Shown here one piece after another: positions 1 to 8,581 of a stretch of 64,000 bases of DNA; position 1 is the first letter of the stretch, and each line of letters opens with the position of its first letter. The position numbers and the translations under genes were made by a program. Source of the stretch: JABDGM01 sp046349975 (GTDB lineage Bacteria > Planctomycetota > Planctomycetia > Pirellulales > Lacipirellulaceae); contig JAXMBH010000016.1 in the NCBI GenBank assembly GCA_046349975.1, positions 49,192 through 113,191 on the forward strand, read 5' to 3'. The notes beneath the pieces were generated by a model, which saw nothing but the letters and a program-made list of their open reading frames with translations, was not told where the DNA came from and ran no database searches.

Positions 1-250
1 CACCAATTGTAGCGTTCCAGCGATGTTCGGACCGCAGGTTAATGAGGCGAGTCGAGGAATTTCGTTGGATTTGCCTTCCGAAGGAGCCGGATTTTCGTCG
101 CGGAGAGCCTTCTGCGGGTCCTACTGCGGCTTGACAGCCCAGTTCGAGCTAGCTAATCTACTATTCGGCTTTGTAATCTTAGGATGAACACCTATTCGTA
201 TGGCTGATAAAATCTGGGACGGGTTGGGAGGTTCCTAGCGGCAATAAACA

Positions 251-1231
251 ATGCATCTCCGGTTCCTCAAGATCTTCTGCGACATTGTCGACATGCGCAG
301 CTTCTCCCGAGCTGCCAAGGCGAACGGTGTTTCTCAATCGAATGCCAGCCAGGTTGTTCATACGCTTGAGGAACGGATGGGCGTTCAGCTGATTGATCGG
401 TCGAAGCGACCGTTCGTGCTGACGCCAGAAGGCAAGCTGTTCCACGAGGGTGCGCGAGTTATCGTGCAGAGGTATGACGATTTGGAACGGGAAGTTCGGT
501 CGCTGCATGAAGCGACCGAGATGCGGCTGACGATCGCGTCGATCTACTCGGTCGGGCTCGCACATATGAGCGGCTGCATGCGTGAGTTCTTGGCCGCCCA
601 TCCGAAGGCCGACGTGCGGCTGGAGTATGTCCATCCGCATCGGGTATATGAGGAGGTGGACCAGGGTCAGGCCGATCTGGGGCTAGTGAGTTATCCCGAG
701 GAGTCGGAGAGCCTCAAAGCGTTGCCGTGGCGAAACGAGGCGATGGTGCTGGTGGTGTATCCGCAGCATCCGTTGAACAAGCGTCCCAGCGCGACGCTCG
801 ACATGATCGCTGGCGAGCCGTTTGTGGCATTTCAGTCGGGCCTCAAGATTCGGGAAGAGATCGATCAGGCACTCGCGGCCAACAAGGTGCGGGTGCGATC
901 GACGGTGGAGTTCGACAACATCGAGACGATCAAGCGGGCAATTGAGATTGGCGCAGGGATTAGCCTGTTGCCAGAGCCCACGATTTCGCGCGAACTGGAA
1001 TCGGGCACGCTGGTCCAGATTCCGTTGGAAGGCGTCACCATTGAGCGGCCATTGGGAATTATTCATCGCCGGGACCGCAAGCTGAACGACACGGCCCGGC
1101 AGTTCATTGACTTGCTGCAGTCGCAAAGCACGCCGGTGAAGTCGACAGTGGCCGGGCGCGCGGCGGCGGCCGATATGAGCGGCCACACGAACGGTGCGGC
1201 GCAAACGGCAACTGCGGCCGCTCCAATTTAA
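251..1231 (+). CDS. LysR-family transcriptional regulator
   Basis: This 326-residue protein has the LysR layout. A winged helix-turn-helix occupies about residues 2-62 (FSRAAKANGVSQSNASQ is the recognition region), followed by a linker helix and a substrate-binding-like effector domain at about 90-295. The effector half resembles CysB/CbbR-type regulators; the ligand cannot be read from the sequence. The last 30 residues are an Ala-rich tail that is not part of the fold. The gene lies 80 bp upstream of gltB on the same strand, so control of glutamate synthase or of nitrogen or sulfur assimilation is a reasonable inference. The ATG at 251 is the only start that keeps the HTH intact. Family assignment is secure; the target genes are not known. 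Confidence 0.93.
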   Translation: MHLRFLKIFCDIVDMRSFSRAAKANGVSQSNASQVVHTLEERMGVQLIDRSKRPFVLTPEGKLFHEGARVIVQRYDDLEREVRSLHEATEMRLTIASIYSVGLAHMSGCMREFLAAHPKADVRLEYVHPHRVYEEVDQGQADLGLVSYPEESESLKALPWRNEAMVLVVYPQHPLNKRPSATLDMIAGEPFVAFQSGLKIREEIDQALAANKVRVRSTVEFDNIETIKRAIEIGAGISLLPEPTISRELESGTLVQIPLEGVTIERPLGIIHRRDRKLNDTARQFIDLLQSQSTPVKSTVAGRAAAADMSGHTNGAAQTATAAAPI

Positions 1232-1311
1232 TCGGGGCGGCGACAGATCGGTTCGAAGCACACAATTCAACAAGCGGCGCGCAAGGTAGCATTCGGTTTA
1301 GCAGAGCCGCG

Positions 1312-4300
1312 GTGATGGTGAAGAAAATGGAAAAGAACTCAGGCAACATGGTCGCCAAGACTGGCTTTCCTCCCAAGCAGGGTCTGTATGATCCCGCGTT
1401 CGAGCACGACTCGTGCGGCGTGGGCTTTGTCGCGCATATCAAGGGCAAGCGCAGCCATCAAATTTTGATTGATGCGGAAGAAGTGCTCCGCAATATGGAT
1501 CACCGCGGCGCGTGCGGCTGTGAGCCGAACACGGGCGACGGCGCGGGGATTCTCACGGCGTTGCCACACGAGTTCTTGCAGCGCGTGGCGAAGCAGGAAT
1601 TTGGCGCGACGTTGCCGGCGGCGGGCCAATTTGCGGCGGGGAACGTGTTCTTGCCGCGCGATGCCGCGGAGCGGCGGAAGTGCAAGGACATCGTAGCGGC
1701 GATCGTCGCCGAGCAAGGGCAGCAGCTGGTGGGCTGGCGTGTGGTGCCGACGGAATCCGGCCAGGCCGATATTGGCCCGACGGCGAAGGCGGCCGAGCCG
1801 CACATCGAACAGTTGTTCATTGCCGCGGGTGACGGACTGGCGGGGGATGCGTTTGAGCGGAAGTTGTATCTCATTCGTAAGCAAGCGAGCCACCGGTTGC
1901 GCGGCGACATGTCGCTCAAAGAAGCGAAGATGTTCTATGTATGCTCGCTGTCGACGAAGGTGATCATCTACAAAGGCATGCTCACAACCGAGCAGCTGTT
2001 CCGCTACTTCCCCGACCTCGCGGCGCCGGATTACACGAGCCATCTAGCGATGGTGCATTCGCGGTTCTCGACGAACACGTTCCCGTCATGGGATCGGGCT
2101 CAACCGCTGCGGTTCATGAGCCACAACGGCGAAATCAACACGCTGCGCGGCAACATGAATTGGATGCAGGCGCGGCAAGGCGTAGTCGCGAGCGAGGCAT
2201 TCGGCAAAGAGCTGTCGAAGCTGTTTCCCGTGGCGGAGCCGGATTGCAGCGACTCTGGCACGTTTGACAACGTGCTCGAATTCCTGTTGATGAACGGCCG
2301 ATCGCTGCCGGAGTCGGTCATGATGATGGTGCCCGAGGCGTGGCAGAATCATGAGACAATGGGCGACGACAAGCGGGCGTTCTACGAATATCACTCGTGC
2401 CTGATGGAGCCGTGGGACGGCCCCGCGTCGATCGCGTTTACCGATGGCAAGTACATTGGCGCGGTGCTTGATCGCAACGGCCTCAGGCCCTCGCGGTATT
2501 ATATTACGCACGATGATCGCGTAATTATGGCGAGCGAAGTCGGCGTGCTGCGGATCGAGCCGCAGAACATCAAAGCCAAGGGCCGGCTGCAGCCGGGGCG
2601 CATGTTCCTGGTCGATTTCGAACAGGGCCGGTTGATTCCGGATGATGAGCTGAAGACCGATCTGGCGAGGCGGCGACCGTACGCCGAATGGCTAAATGAC
2701 CAGCGGATCGATCTCAACGATTTAGAAACCGACAAGCAGCCGCACGGCTTCGATGCGAAAACGCTGCTGCAGCGGATGCAGTCGTTCGGCTACACGATCG
2801 AAACAATGCAGTTCATGCTGTTGCCGCTGGTGCGTGAGCTGCGCGACCCGGTCGGCTCGATGGGCAACGACGCGGCGCTGGCGTGCCTCTCCGACAAGCC
2901 GCGGATGCTGTATGACTATTTCAAGCAGCTGTTCGCGCAAGTGACGAATCCCGCGATCGATTCGATACGCGAGGAGGTGATCATGTCGCTCGAGTGCTAC
3001 GTCGGGCCGGAGCGTAACTTGCTGGAAACGACCCCGGAGCACGCCAACCGGCTGCGGATTCCGCACCCGATGCTGTCGAACGAGCAGATGGCCGCGCTCA
3101 AGCATATGAATTATCGCGGCTGGCGGTCGAAGGTGATCGACATTACGTGGCCGCGGAGCGAAGCGCATGAGGGGATGTACCACGCGCTCGAGCGAATCTG
3201 CATTGAAGCGGAAGCCGCGATCAACGACGGCTATTCGCTGATCATTCTTTCCGACCGAGCGGTGGGGCAGGATCGCGTGCCGATCAGTTCGCTGCTGGCG
3301 ACCGGCGCCGTGCACCATCATTTGGTGCGAAAGGCGAAGCGGACGCGGATTGGCATCATCGTTGAATCGGGCGAGGCCCGCGAAGTGCATCAGCACTGCC
3401 TGCTGGTGGGCTTTGGCGCGGATGCGATCAACCCATACCTCGCGTTCGAGTCGCTGTGGCACGCGCGGCGGACGGGCGTTTTGCAGCGGCCGGAAGGCTT
3501 AGACAAGAGTGAGCATCATGGCGAGGGGCGCGCTCATCCCGCAATCGATGCCGTGGCGAACGGTGAAGAATATGATCCGGTCACGAAAGAAGATCACGAT
3601 CTCGTTTACGCGTATCGCAAGGGCGTGGCCAAGGGCATGCTCAAGGTGATGGCGAAGATGGGCATCTCGACGCTGCAAAGCTACAAGGGCGCCCAAATTT
3701 TCGAAGCCGTTGGCTTGAAGGACGAAGTCATCGAGAAGTGCTTTGCAGGCACGGCGAGCCGGATTCAGGGCGTCGATTTCAAAGTGCTTGCCGAGGAGGC
3801 GCTGCGGCGGCACTCGTTGGGCTATCCCGAACAGTTGGCCGATCGATTCTCGGTACTGCCGAATCCAGGTGAGTTCCATTGGCGGGCCGATGGCGAGCGG
3901 CACATGTGGGATCCGCCGGCGATTGCCGATTTGCAGGTGGCAGCGCGGAATAACAATGCCGATGCCTACCGCCGCTTCGCCGACCACGCGAACCGCGACG
4001 CGCACACGCGGTGTTCCTTGCGTGGATTGCTGCAACTGAAGCCGGGCGCGAATGGCGGGCCGATTCCGCTGGAAGAGGTGATGCCGGCGAAGGACATCGT
4101 GAAGCGGTTCTGTACGGGGGCCATGAGCTTCGGCTCGATTTCGGCCGAGGCACATGAATCCCTCGCGATTGCGATGAACCGCCTCGGCGGCAAGAGCAAC
4201 ACGGGCGAAGGCGGCGAGGACCCCGAGCGGTTCAAACCACTCGCGAACGGCGACTCAAAGCGGTCGGCGATCAAGCAAGTGGCGAGCGGCCGATTCGGCG

Positions 4301-6012
4301 TGACGATCTGGTATCTGACGAACGCCGACGAGCTGCAGATCAAGATTTCGCAGGGCGCGAAGCCGGGCGAAGGCGGCGAGTTGCCCGGTCGGAAGGTCGA
4401 CAGCAACATCGCGCGAATTCGGTATTCGACGCCGGGCGTGGGGCTCATCAGCCCGCCGCCGCACCATGATATTTACTCGATCGAAGACCTCAAGCAGCTG
4501 ATTCACGATTTGAAGAACAGCAATCCTGCGGCACGCGTGAGCGTGAAGCTGGTGTCGGAGGTGGGCGTCGGCACGATCGCGGCCGGCGTGGCCAAGGGAT
4601 TTGCCGATCACATCCTGATATCGGGCGACTCCGGCGGCACGGGCGCTTCGCCGCTTACGAGCATCAAGCACGCCGGTTTGCCGTGGGAACTGGGCATTGC
4701 GGAGACGCATCAGACGCTCGTGCTCAACGACCTGCGGAGTCGCGTGGTGCTGCAAACCGACGGCGGGCTCAAGACCGGCCGCGATGTCGTGATCGCGGCG
4801 ATACTGGGCGCCGAGGAGTTTGGCTTCGCGACGGCGCCGCTCATCACGATGGGCTGCATCATGATGCGGAAATGCCATCTCAACACGTGCCCCGTCGGCA
4901 TCGCGACGCAGGACCCGGTGTTGCGGAAGAAATTCGCCGGGAAGCCGGAGCATGTAGTGAATTACCTGTTCATGGTGGCGGAGGACGCGCGCCAGCACAT
5001 GGCGGAGCTCGGCTTCCGCACGATCGATGAAATGGTGGGACGTGTGGATTGCCTGGAGACGGACGCGGCGATTCGGCATTGGAAAGCCGATGGGCTCGAC
5101 CTTACCGGCCTGCTGTCGCCGATCAAGAAGCCGCATCCGGAAGTCGGCACATACTGCCAGCGGGGTCAGGATCATGGGCTCGATTTGTCGCTCGACCGCA
5201 CCACGCTGCTTGAGCTCGCGAAGCCCGCGCTGGAAAGCGGCGCGGCCGTGCGAGCCGAATTGCCGATTATCAACACCAATCGAACGGTGGGCACGATTCT
5301 CAGCCACGAGATTGCGAAGAAGTGGGGCGAGAACTGTCTGCCGGATGGCACGATTCACTTCAAGTTCACGGGTTCAGCCGGTCAGAGTTTGGGCGCGTTC
5401 CTGGCCCGCGGCGTCACGCTGGAACTAGTCGGCGATGCGAACGACTACGTCGGCAAGGGGCTTTCGGGCGGGCGGGTCATCATTTATCCGCCGGCCGAAT
5501 CGAGCTTCGTGCCGGAAGACAATATCATCATCGGCAACGTGGCGCTGTATGGCGCGACCAGCGGGGAAGCGTTCTTTCGTGGCCGGGCGGCTGAGCGGTT
5601 TGCCGTTCGCAACAGCGGCGCGAGCGCCGTGATCGAAGGTGTGGGCGATCATGGTTGCGAGTACATGACGGGTGGCCGCGTGGTGATTCTGGGGCCAACC
5701 GGCCGCAACTTCGCGGCTGGTATGAGCGGCGGGATTGCCTACGTGTACGACCCGAACGACGCGTTTCTCGCGAACTGTAATCTCGGCATGGTGGAGCTCG
5801 AGAAGGTGGAAGCCGACGAGGACATTGCCGAGGTGCGGGCGCTCATCGAGAAGCATCGTGACTTTACCGGTTCGACGGTCGCGGCCGACGTGCTCGAACG
5901 CTGGGAGGAGACGCTGCGGAAGTTCGTGAAGGTGATGCCGACCGACTACAAGCGCGTTCTCGAAGAGCAAAAACGAGCGGCGCTGCCGCGGGAAGCGGCG
6001 GCGGTGGCGTAG
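1312..6012 (+). CDS. gltB: Glutamate synthase (NADPH) large subunit
   Basis: This is the 1566-residue alpha subunit of glutamate synthase. It hydrolyses glutamine in an N-terminal Ntn amidotransferase domain, channels ammonia to the FMN/[3Fe-4S] synthase domain, and converts 2-oxoglutarate to glutamate. The catalytic Cys lies in HDSCGVGF at about residue 35, so a short propeptide must be removed to expose it. The central domain (about 480-780) is followed by the FMN-binding synthase barrel (about 840-1210), whose cluster cysteines are in CIMMRKCHLNTCPVG, and a C-terminal beta-helix (GXGXG) domain. The drawn start is GTG at 1312; ATG at 1315, 1327 and 1348 are also in frame and all precede the catalytic Cys. 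Its partner gltD begins 525 bp downstream, beyond an inserted cassette. Confidence 0.97.
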   Translation: MMVKKMEKNSGNMVAKTGFPPKQGLYDPAFEHDSCGVGFVAHIKGKRSHQILIDAEEVLRNMDHRGACGCEPNTGDGAGILTALPHEFLQRVAKQEFGATLPAAGQFAAGNVFLPRDAAERRKCKDIVAAIVAEQGQQLVGWRVVPTESGQADIGPTAKAAEPHIEQLFIAAGDGLAGDAFERKLYLIRKQASHRLRGDMSLKEAKMFYVCSLSTKVIIYKGMLTTEQLFRYFPDLAAPDYTSHLAMVHSRFSTNTFPSWDRAQPLRFMSHNGEINTLRGNMNWMQARQGVVASEAFGKELSKLFPVAEPDCSDSGTFDNVLEFLLMNGRSLPESVMMMVPEAWQNHETMGDDKRAFYEYHSCLMEPWDGPASIAFTDGKYIGAVLDRNGLRPSRYYITHDDRVIMASEVGVLRIEPQNIKAKGRLQPGRMFLVDFEQGRLIPDDELKTDLARRRPYAEWLNDQRIDLNDLETDKQPHGFDAKTLLQRMQSFGYTIETMQFMLLPLVRELRDPVGSMGNDAALACLSDKPRMLYDYFKQLFAQVTNPAIDSIREEVIMSLECYVGPERNLLETTPEHANRLRIPHPMLSNEQMAALKHMNYRGWRSKVIDITWPRSEAHEGMYHALERICIEAEAAINDGYSLIILSDRAVGQDRVPISSLLATGAVHHHLVRKAKRTRIGIIVESGEAREVHQHCLLVGFGADAINPYLAFESLWHARRTGVLQRPEGLDKSEHHGEGRAHPAIDAVANGEEYDPVTKEDHDLVYAYRKGVAKGMLKVMAKMGISTLQSYKGAQIFEAVGLKDEVIEKCFAGTASRIQGVDFKVLAEEALRRHSLGYPEQLADRFSVLPNPGEFHWRADGERHMWDPPAIADLQVAARNNNADAYRRFADHANRDAHTRCSLRGLLQLKPGANGGPIPLEEVMPAKDIVKRFCTGAMSFGSISAEAHESLAIAMNRLGGKSNTGEGGEDPERFKPLANGDSKRSAIKQVASGRFGVTIWYLTNADELQIKISQGAKPGEGGELPGRKVDSNIARIRYSTPGVGLISPPPHHDIYSIEDLKQLIHDLKNSNPAARVSVKLVSEVGVGTIAAGVAKGFADHILISGDSGGTGASPLTSIKHAGLPWELGIAETHQTLVLNDLRSRVVLQTDGGLKTGRDVVIAAILGAEEFGFATAPLITMGCIMMRKCHLNTCPVGIATQDPVLRKKFAGKPEHVVNYLFMVAEDARQHMAELGFRTIDEMVGRVDCLETDAAIRHWKADGLDLTGLLSPIKKPHPEVGTYCQRGQDHGLDLSLDRTTLLELAKPALESGAAVRAELPIINTNRTVGTILSHEIAKKWGENCLPDGTIHFKFTGSAGQSLGAFLARGVTLELVGDANDYVGKGLSGGRVIIYPPAESSFVPEDNIIIGNVALYGATSGEAFFRGRAAERFAVRNSGASAVIEGVGDHGCEYMTGGRVVILGPTGRNFAAGMSGGIAYVYDPNDAFLANCNLGMVELEKVEADEDIAEVRALIEKHRDFTGSTVAADVLERWEETLRKFVKVMPTDYKRVLEEQKRAALPREAAAVA

Positions 6013-6018
6013 GTGAAT

Positions 6019-6046
6019 GACCAATGACCAAGCACCAATGACCAAA
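6019..6046 (+). repeat. Left arm of 28-bp inverted repeat flanking the S23 gene
   Basis: The arm begins 7 bp after the gltB stop and is the reverse complement of 6469-6496 with one mismatch in 28 positions. It is built of short quasi-repeats of ACCAATGACCAAGC type. The only upstream ATG of the following ORF (6017) lies at its edge, which suggests that ATG belongs to the repeat and not to the gene. Confidence 0.85.
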
Positions 6047-6076
6047 GGTTGCCGTGTCGACCGGCAAGGAGATGTC

Positions 6077-6466
6077 GTGGGTGATGACACGGCTGATCGA
6101 CCGGCGAAAGAGCGTACGTTCGATCTCGTCGAGCGAACTGCTGTATTTGGCGAATCTGTGATTCGCTTTTCGCGGACCGTGAAACGTGATCCAGTAACGA
6201 TGCCTTTGATCAGCCAAGTTGTTCGTTCCGCTACGAGTGTGGGTGCCAATTACGTTGAAGCCGATGAGTCGGGAAGTAAGAGAGAGTTTAAGTACCGAAT
6301 AAGCGTCTGCCGTCGTGAAACGAAAGAAACACAACACTGGTTGCGCATGATTGTGGCCGCCGCGCCAGAAACCAAAGACGGTGCTCGCGGCATGTGGCAA
6401 GAAGCGGCGGAGCTAATTCGAATATTTGAGACAATTCACCGCAAGGTATCAGTGCCGCCACGATGA
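6077..6466 (+). CDS. Four-helix-bundle protein (S23 / 23S rRNA intervening-sequence family)
   Basis: The protein is about 129 residues from GTG 6077. It matches the S23 family of four-helix-bundle proteins, first known from intervening sequences in 23S rRNA genes and related to the diversity-retroelement accessory protein Avd. Typical features are FDLVERTAVFGESV, the helix PLISQVVRSATSVGANYVEAD, and the KYRISVCRRETKETQHWL stretch. An AAGGAG at 6066-6071 stands 5 bases before GTG 6077 and decides the start. An in-frame ATG at 6017 would only add residues encoded by the flanking repeat. The gene sits between inverted repeats, inserted between gltB and gltD. Biochemical function is not established for chromosomal members; they are presumed to bind nucleic acid. 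Confidence 0.85.
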   Translation: MGDDTADRPAKERTFDLVERTAVFGESVIRFSRTVKRDPVTMPLISQVVRSATSVGANYVEADESGSKREFKYRISVCRRETKETQHWLRMIVAAAPETKDGARGMWQEAAELIRIFETIHRKVSVPPR

Positions 6467-6468
6467 TG

Positions 6469-6496
6469 TTTGGTCATTGGGGCTTGGTCATTGGTC
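6469..6496 (-). repeat. Right arm of 28-bp inverted repeat flanking the S23 gene
   Basis: Reverse complement of 6019-6046 with 27 of 28 positions identical. It begins 2 bp after the stop of the S23 gene and ends 41 bp before gltD. Together the arms and the gene form a compact unit of about 480 bp. Confidence 0.85.
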
Positions 6497-6537
6497 GTTT
6501 TCGTAAAATTTGATCGTGGGTACAGGCGTAGTGAGCA

Positions 6538-8115
6538 ATGGGTAAACCAACAGGCTTTAAAGAATTTGAGCGGCAGGTGGTGCCGTATCGAGATCCGCTC
6601 GAGCGGATCGGCGACTTCCTCGAGATCTACACGGCGCCGACCGACGTGCATTTGCGCACGCAAGGGGCGCGGTGCATGGATTGCGGCGTGCCGTTTTGCC
6701 AGAGCGACTCAGGTTGCCCGATCGACAACATCATTCCCGAGTGGAACGATCTGGTGTATCAGGGCCGCTGGCGCGACGCGCTCGATCGGCTGCACAAGAC
6801 GAACAATTTCCCGGAGTTTACGGGCCGCACCTGTCCCGCGCCCTGCGAAGGCGCGTGCGTGCTGGGGATCGTCGATCCGCCGGTGACGATCAAGAACATC
6901 GAGAACGCGATCATCGATCGCGGCTGGGCAGAAGGTTGGATTACGCCGCAACCGCCGGCCGAGCGGACGGGCAAACGCGTGGCGATCGTGGGCAGCGGGC
7001 CGGCCGGGCTGTCGGCGGCGGCGCAGCTCAACAAAGTCGGGCACAAAGTGACTGTTTACGAGCGGGCAGACCGCATCGGCGGACTGCTCATGTACGGCAT
7101 TCCAAACATGAAGCTCGAAAAGGCGGTGGTGCAGCGGCGGGTCGATATGCTGGCCGAGGAGGGCGTTAGCTTCGTCACATGTACGCACGTAGGTTCGCCC
7201 GAGAATTTTCCGCCCGGGCACATGACACGGATTATGCAGGAACGCGGCTGCGAAGTGAAGTTCATCGATCCGCAACAACTCGTTGCCGAGAACGATGCGG
7301 TACTGCTGGCGACGGGCGCGACGAAGTCGTTCGACCCCACGGCACGCTGCCCAGGCCGCGACCTCAAAGGCATCTATCTGGCGATGGATTTCCTGACCCG
7401 CAATACGAAGAGCTTTTTGGACGACGGGCTCAGCAATGGTCATTATGTATCGGCAAAGGATCTCGACGTCATCGTGATTGGCGGTGGCGATACGGGGGCC
7501 GACTGCATCGGCACGTCGCTGCGTCATGGTTGCCGCAGCGTAATTAACTTTGAGCTATTGGATCGGCCTCCAGCGGAACGAGCCAGTAACAACCCCTGGC
7601 CGGAGTGGCCGCGGGTGTACCGCATTGATTATTCCCATGCGGAAGCGAAGGCGAAGTTCGGCACTGACCCGCGTGAATATTGCGTTATGACGAAGGAGTT
7701 CGTGGGCGAAGAGACGGGCCGCGTAACCGGTGTGAAAACCGTGGTCGTCGATTGGTCGAAACCAGGCGAGAAGGCGCCGTTCACGGAAGTCGCCGATAGC
7801 GAGAAAGTGTGGCCCGCCGACCTGGTGCTGTTGGCGACTGGTTTTCTTGGACCTGAGTTGCAGGTCGGCCAAATGCTCGGCGTGGCGACGCAGCGGCCGC
7901 GCGGCAACTGGGAAACTTTCGAGGCCGAGCACGGCAAGTTTGCCACGAATATTCCGGGGGTGTTCGCCGCCGGCGATTGTCGGCGCGGTCAGTCACTGGT
8001 CGTGTGGGCAATTAATGAGGGCCGTAGTGCTGCTCGAGCGATCGATAAATTTCTTATGGGGGCGAGCACGCTACCGGCCCCCGGAATAACACAAGGCATG
8101 ATCGCCCGAGCGTAA
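6538..8115 (+). CDS. gltD: Glutamate synthase small subunit
   Basis: This 525-residue beta subunit passes electrons from NAD(P)H through FAD and two [4Fe-4S] clusters to GltB. The N-terminal cluster domain shows CMDCGVPFC and later CPAPCEGAC (about residues 45-110). The FAD-binding GSGPAG motif is at about 150 and a second dinucleotide motif, IGGGDTG, at about 318. GDCRRGQSLVVWAI near the C terminus is the conserved FAD-contacting segment. Length and order of motifs are normal for the family. It would be expected to form an operon with gltB, but a 525-bp gap carrying the S23 cassette intervenes. No separate promoter for gltD was identified. Confidence 0.97.
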   Translation: MGKPTGFKEFERQVVPYRDPLERIGDFLEIYTAPTDVHLRTQGARCMDCGVPFCQSDSGCPIDNIIPEWNDLVYQGRWRDALDRLHKTNNFPEFTGRTCPAPCEGACVLGIVDPPVTIKNIENAIIDRGWAEGWITPQPPAERTGKRVAIVGSGPAGLSAAAQLNKVGHKVTVYERADRIGGLLMYGIPNMKLEKAVVQRRVDMLAEEGVSFVTCTHVGSPENFPPGHMTRIMQERGCEVKFIDPQQLVAENDAVLLATGATKSFDPTARCPGRDLKGIYLAMDFLTRNTKSFLDDGLSNGHYVSAKDLDVIVIGGGDTGADCIGTSLRHGCRSVINFELLDRPPAERASNNPWPEWPRVYRIDYSHAEAKAKFGTDPREYCVMTKEFVGEETGRVTGVKTVVVDWSKPGEKAPFTEVADSEKVWPADLVLLATGFLGPELQVGQMLGVATQRPRGNWETFEAEHGKFATNIPGVFAAGDCRRGQSLVVWAINEGRSAARAIDKFLMGASTLPAPGITQGMIARA

Positions 8116-8236
8116 TGCTCTGCGACCATGCCTCGTGTAGACGTCCATGAATCGGGTGGAGATTCGGCCCGTGCTCTGTTCCGCGCTTGCTGCCGCGCTC
8201 GTTGCGAACGCAGCACAGGCGGATGCGTATCGTTGG

Positions 8237-8365
8237 TTACCGTCCCAGCATTTTGGCGACGATGAAGATCAAGATGGCGCCGCCGAGTCCGCCGCCCATC
8301 AAGAGGTACAAGAGCGAGTAACCAGCGGCGGCAAAAATCAACGGGGCAAACAACGTTACAGACAT
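8237..8365 (-). CDS. Small (42-residue) hydrophobic membrane protein
   Basis: A 42-residue ORF starting at ATG 8365 is preceded by AAGGAG seven bases upstream, one of the clearest ribosome sites in the window. The peptide is almost entirely hydrophobic, with a first segment LFAPLIFAAAGYSLLYLL, a GGGLGG turn, and a second segment AILIFIVAKML. It therefore looks like a two-helix or hairpin membrane miniprotein. A longer in-frame reading up to 8563 exists but its N-terminal part has no membrane or domain character. I do not recognise a named family. It lies between gltD and the Hint protein, convergent with gltD. Confidence 0.6.
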   Translation of the reverse strand: MSVTLFAPLIFAAAGYSLLYLLMGGGLGGAILIFIVAKMLGR

Positions 8366-8581
8366 GATTCGCTCCTTGTAAGCGTGGTTATGACCGGCAT
8401 CACGCCGGCTTCGGCACTGCGAGACATTCACAGGGCCGTGACCGACCTGGGGTCGTGCATCAAGCAATTGCAAAGAATGTGCCGTTGCCTGAAACGCCAA
8501 AAACGCGGCCGGTTGTAGTGAAAAATGGTATACGCACAGCCGCGCTGGTTGGTCGGGATTCAATCACTTGACGCGATATAG

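Noticed and set aside
1..250. Gene or regulatory element at the left edge
   Set aside because: No open frame with domain support; the minus-strand frame at 179-640 is a shadow of the LysR gene. No clear promoter could be named.
4255..5358. 367-codon minus-strand open frame
   Set aside because: Antisense to the gltB synthase domain; Arg/His-rich text typical of a GC-rich shadow.
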